This document shows positions 63,752-64,000 of a stretch of DNA of 64,000 nt, one piece after another (the first letter of the stretch is position 1; every line of letters begins with the position of its first letter). The notes below the pieces were generated by a model. The model did not search any database and was not told the origin of the DNA. It saw only the letters and a list, made by a program, of their open reading frames with translations. The stretch lies in the NCBI RefSeq assembly GCF_009877435.1, contig NZ_WXEX01000012.1, positions 62,001-126,000 of the forward strand, given 5' to 3'. The translations under genes were made by a program, and so were the position numbers. This DNA is from Heliomicrobium gestii. GTDB taxonomy: Bacteria; Bacillota; Desulfitobacteriia; Heliobacteriales; Heliobacteriaceae.

Positions 63752-64000
63752 TTACACCGGTGTGACCGCATGTTTTCGCTGGGAAAAGGCGACTTTCTTG
63801 CTTCGATAGAGAGCAAATCGCCGGAGCAATTCCTCTCTCAGCCGTTCCGGCTGCACGACGGCGTCGACAACCAGTTCAGACGCCAAGTGGGCCAGGCAGA
63901 TGTCCTCCTGGTACTCCTTGCGGCGCGCCTCGATGAAGGTCGACCGGTCTTCCGGCGGAAGCTCTGCGATTTTTTTCGAGTAAACAGCGTTTACCGCTGC
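63752..64000 (-). CDS. Acyl-CoA carboxylase carboxyltransferase (beta) subunit, C-terminal part
   Basis: 82 residues visible to the right edge of the window. AAVNAVYSKKIAELPPEDR and LASELVVDAVVQPERLREELLRRF are the conserved end of PccB/MccB-type biotin-dependent carboxylases (propionyl-, methylcrotonyl- or geranyl-CoA). It is upstream of the acyl-CoA dehydrogenase on the same strand, with 60 bases between. The N-terminus lies outside the window. Confidence 0.88.
   Translation of the reverse strand, partial: AAVNAVYSKKIAELPPEDRSTFIEARRKEYQEDICLAHLASELVVDAVVQPERLREELLRRFALYRSKKVAFSQRKHAVTPV

Noticed and set aside
63741-63763. ACACCGG/CCGGTGT dyad at the carboxylase end
   Set aside because: It resembles the paaK leader words but overlaps the last codons and has no U-run; likely chance.

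Overview
The window looks like chromosome from an anaerobic, moderately GC-rich Gram-positive bacterium. The signs are strong GGAGG ribosome sites with frequent GTG and TTG starts, DinR-type LexA boxes, a YerC regulator, a HisG-HisZ pair, DUF1659/DUF2922/YvrJ genes, YtqA and a FeoB-associated Cys-rich protein. Ferredoxin-linked 2-oxoacid oxidoreductase and Feo iron uptake point to an anaerobe. A Heliobacteria-like or related Clostridia host fits best, but this is inference and no marker gene is present. No rRNA, tRNA, CRISPR array, insertion sequence or prophage was seen.

Layout. 1-8 kb: a secreted beta-propeller lipoprotein (cut by the left edge), a Cys-rich protein, a DHA2-type efflux pump, an orphan DNA methyltransferase, a YtqA-like radical SAM enzyme, a secreted DUF2680 protein, an amphi-Trp-like protein and a pair of Gate-domain membrane proteins. 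8.1-16.7 kb: a nearly complete histidine operon on the minus strand (hisZ-G-D-C-B-H-A-F-IE), headed by the YerC/HisR-like regulator. 16.9-24.6 kb: tatA, a LysM exoprotein, a TrpB2-type tryptophan synthase beta chain, a YcdB/YcdC-repeat exoprotein, a flavodoxin-fold oxidoreductase and a Nudix protein. 24.6-33 kb: a coiled-coil protein whose N-terminal half looks like a catalytically dead exonuclease VII large subunit, an HD-GYP phosphodiesterase, a MacAB-type exporter and an adenosine-type deaminase. 33-39 kb: a SNF2 helicase with a SWIM-less YwqB-like partner, a nitroreductase, and a DUF1659-DUF2922-YvrJ cassette preceded by two LexA boxes. 39.3-43.1 kb: a Fur-box promoter driving a cytoplasmic chemoreceptor, two feoA genes, feoB and a Cys-rich FeoB accessory protein. 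43-51.8 kb: a siroheme sulfite/nitrite reductase-like protein fused to a DUF1858-like domain, an aldehyde dehydrogenase, a PadR regulator with a HAAS-FtsW fusion, and the methionine importer metQNI. 51.9-64 kb: porCDAB with an aminotransferase and a phenylacetate-CoA ligase-like protein, then acetoacetyl-CoA synthetase, an acyl-CoA ligase, an HMG-CoA-lyase-like protein, an acyl-CoA dehydrogenase and the C-terminus of an acyl-CoA carboxylase beta subunit.

How the genes work together. The last 12 kb can be read as a branched-chain (leucine-type) catabolic route: transamination, ferredoxin-linked oxidative decarboxylation to an acyl-CoA, dehydrogenation, biotin-dependent carboxylation, cleavage by an HMG-CoA-lyase-like enzyme, and re-activation of acetoacetate. 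The phenylacetate-CoA ligase unit has its own consensus promoter and a structured leader that ends in a strong intrinsic terminator, which suggests attenuation.

The most novel-looking items are: (i) the ExoVII-like pseudo-nuclease with a long coiled coil, translationally coupled to a Nudix/winged-helix-like protein; (ii) the SOS-box-controlled DUF1659-DUF2922-YvrJ cassette; (iii) the Fur-controlled chemoreceptor-feo operon; (iv) the attenuator-like leader; and (v) the SNF2/SWIM-less pair. All functions are inferred from sequence alone. Long ORFs opposite the his, SNF2 and MFS genes were treated as GC-driven shadows.
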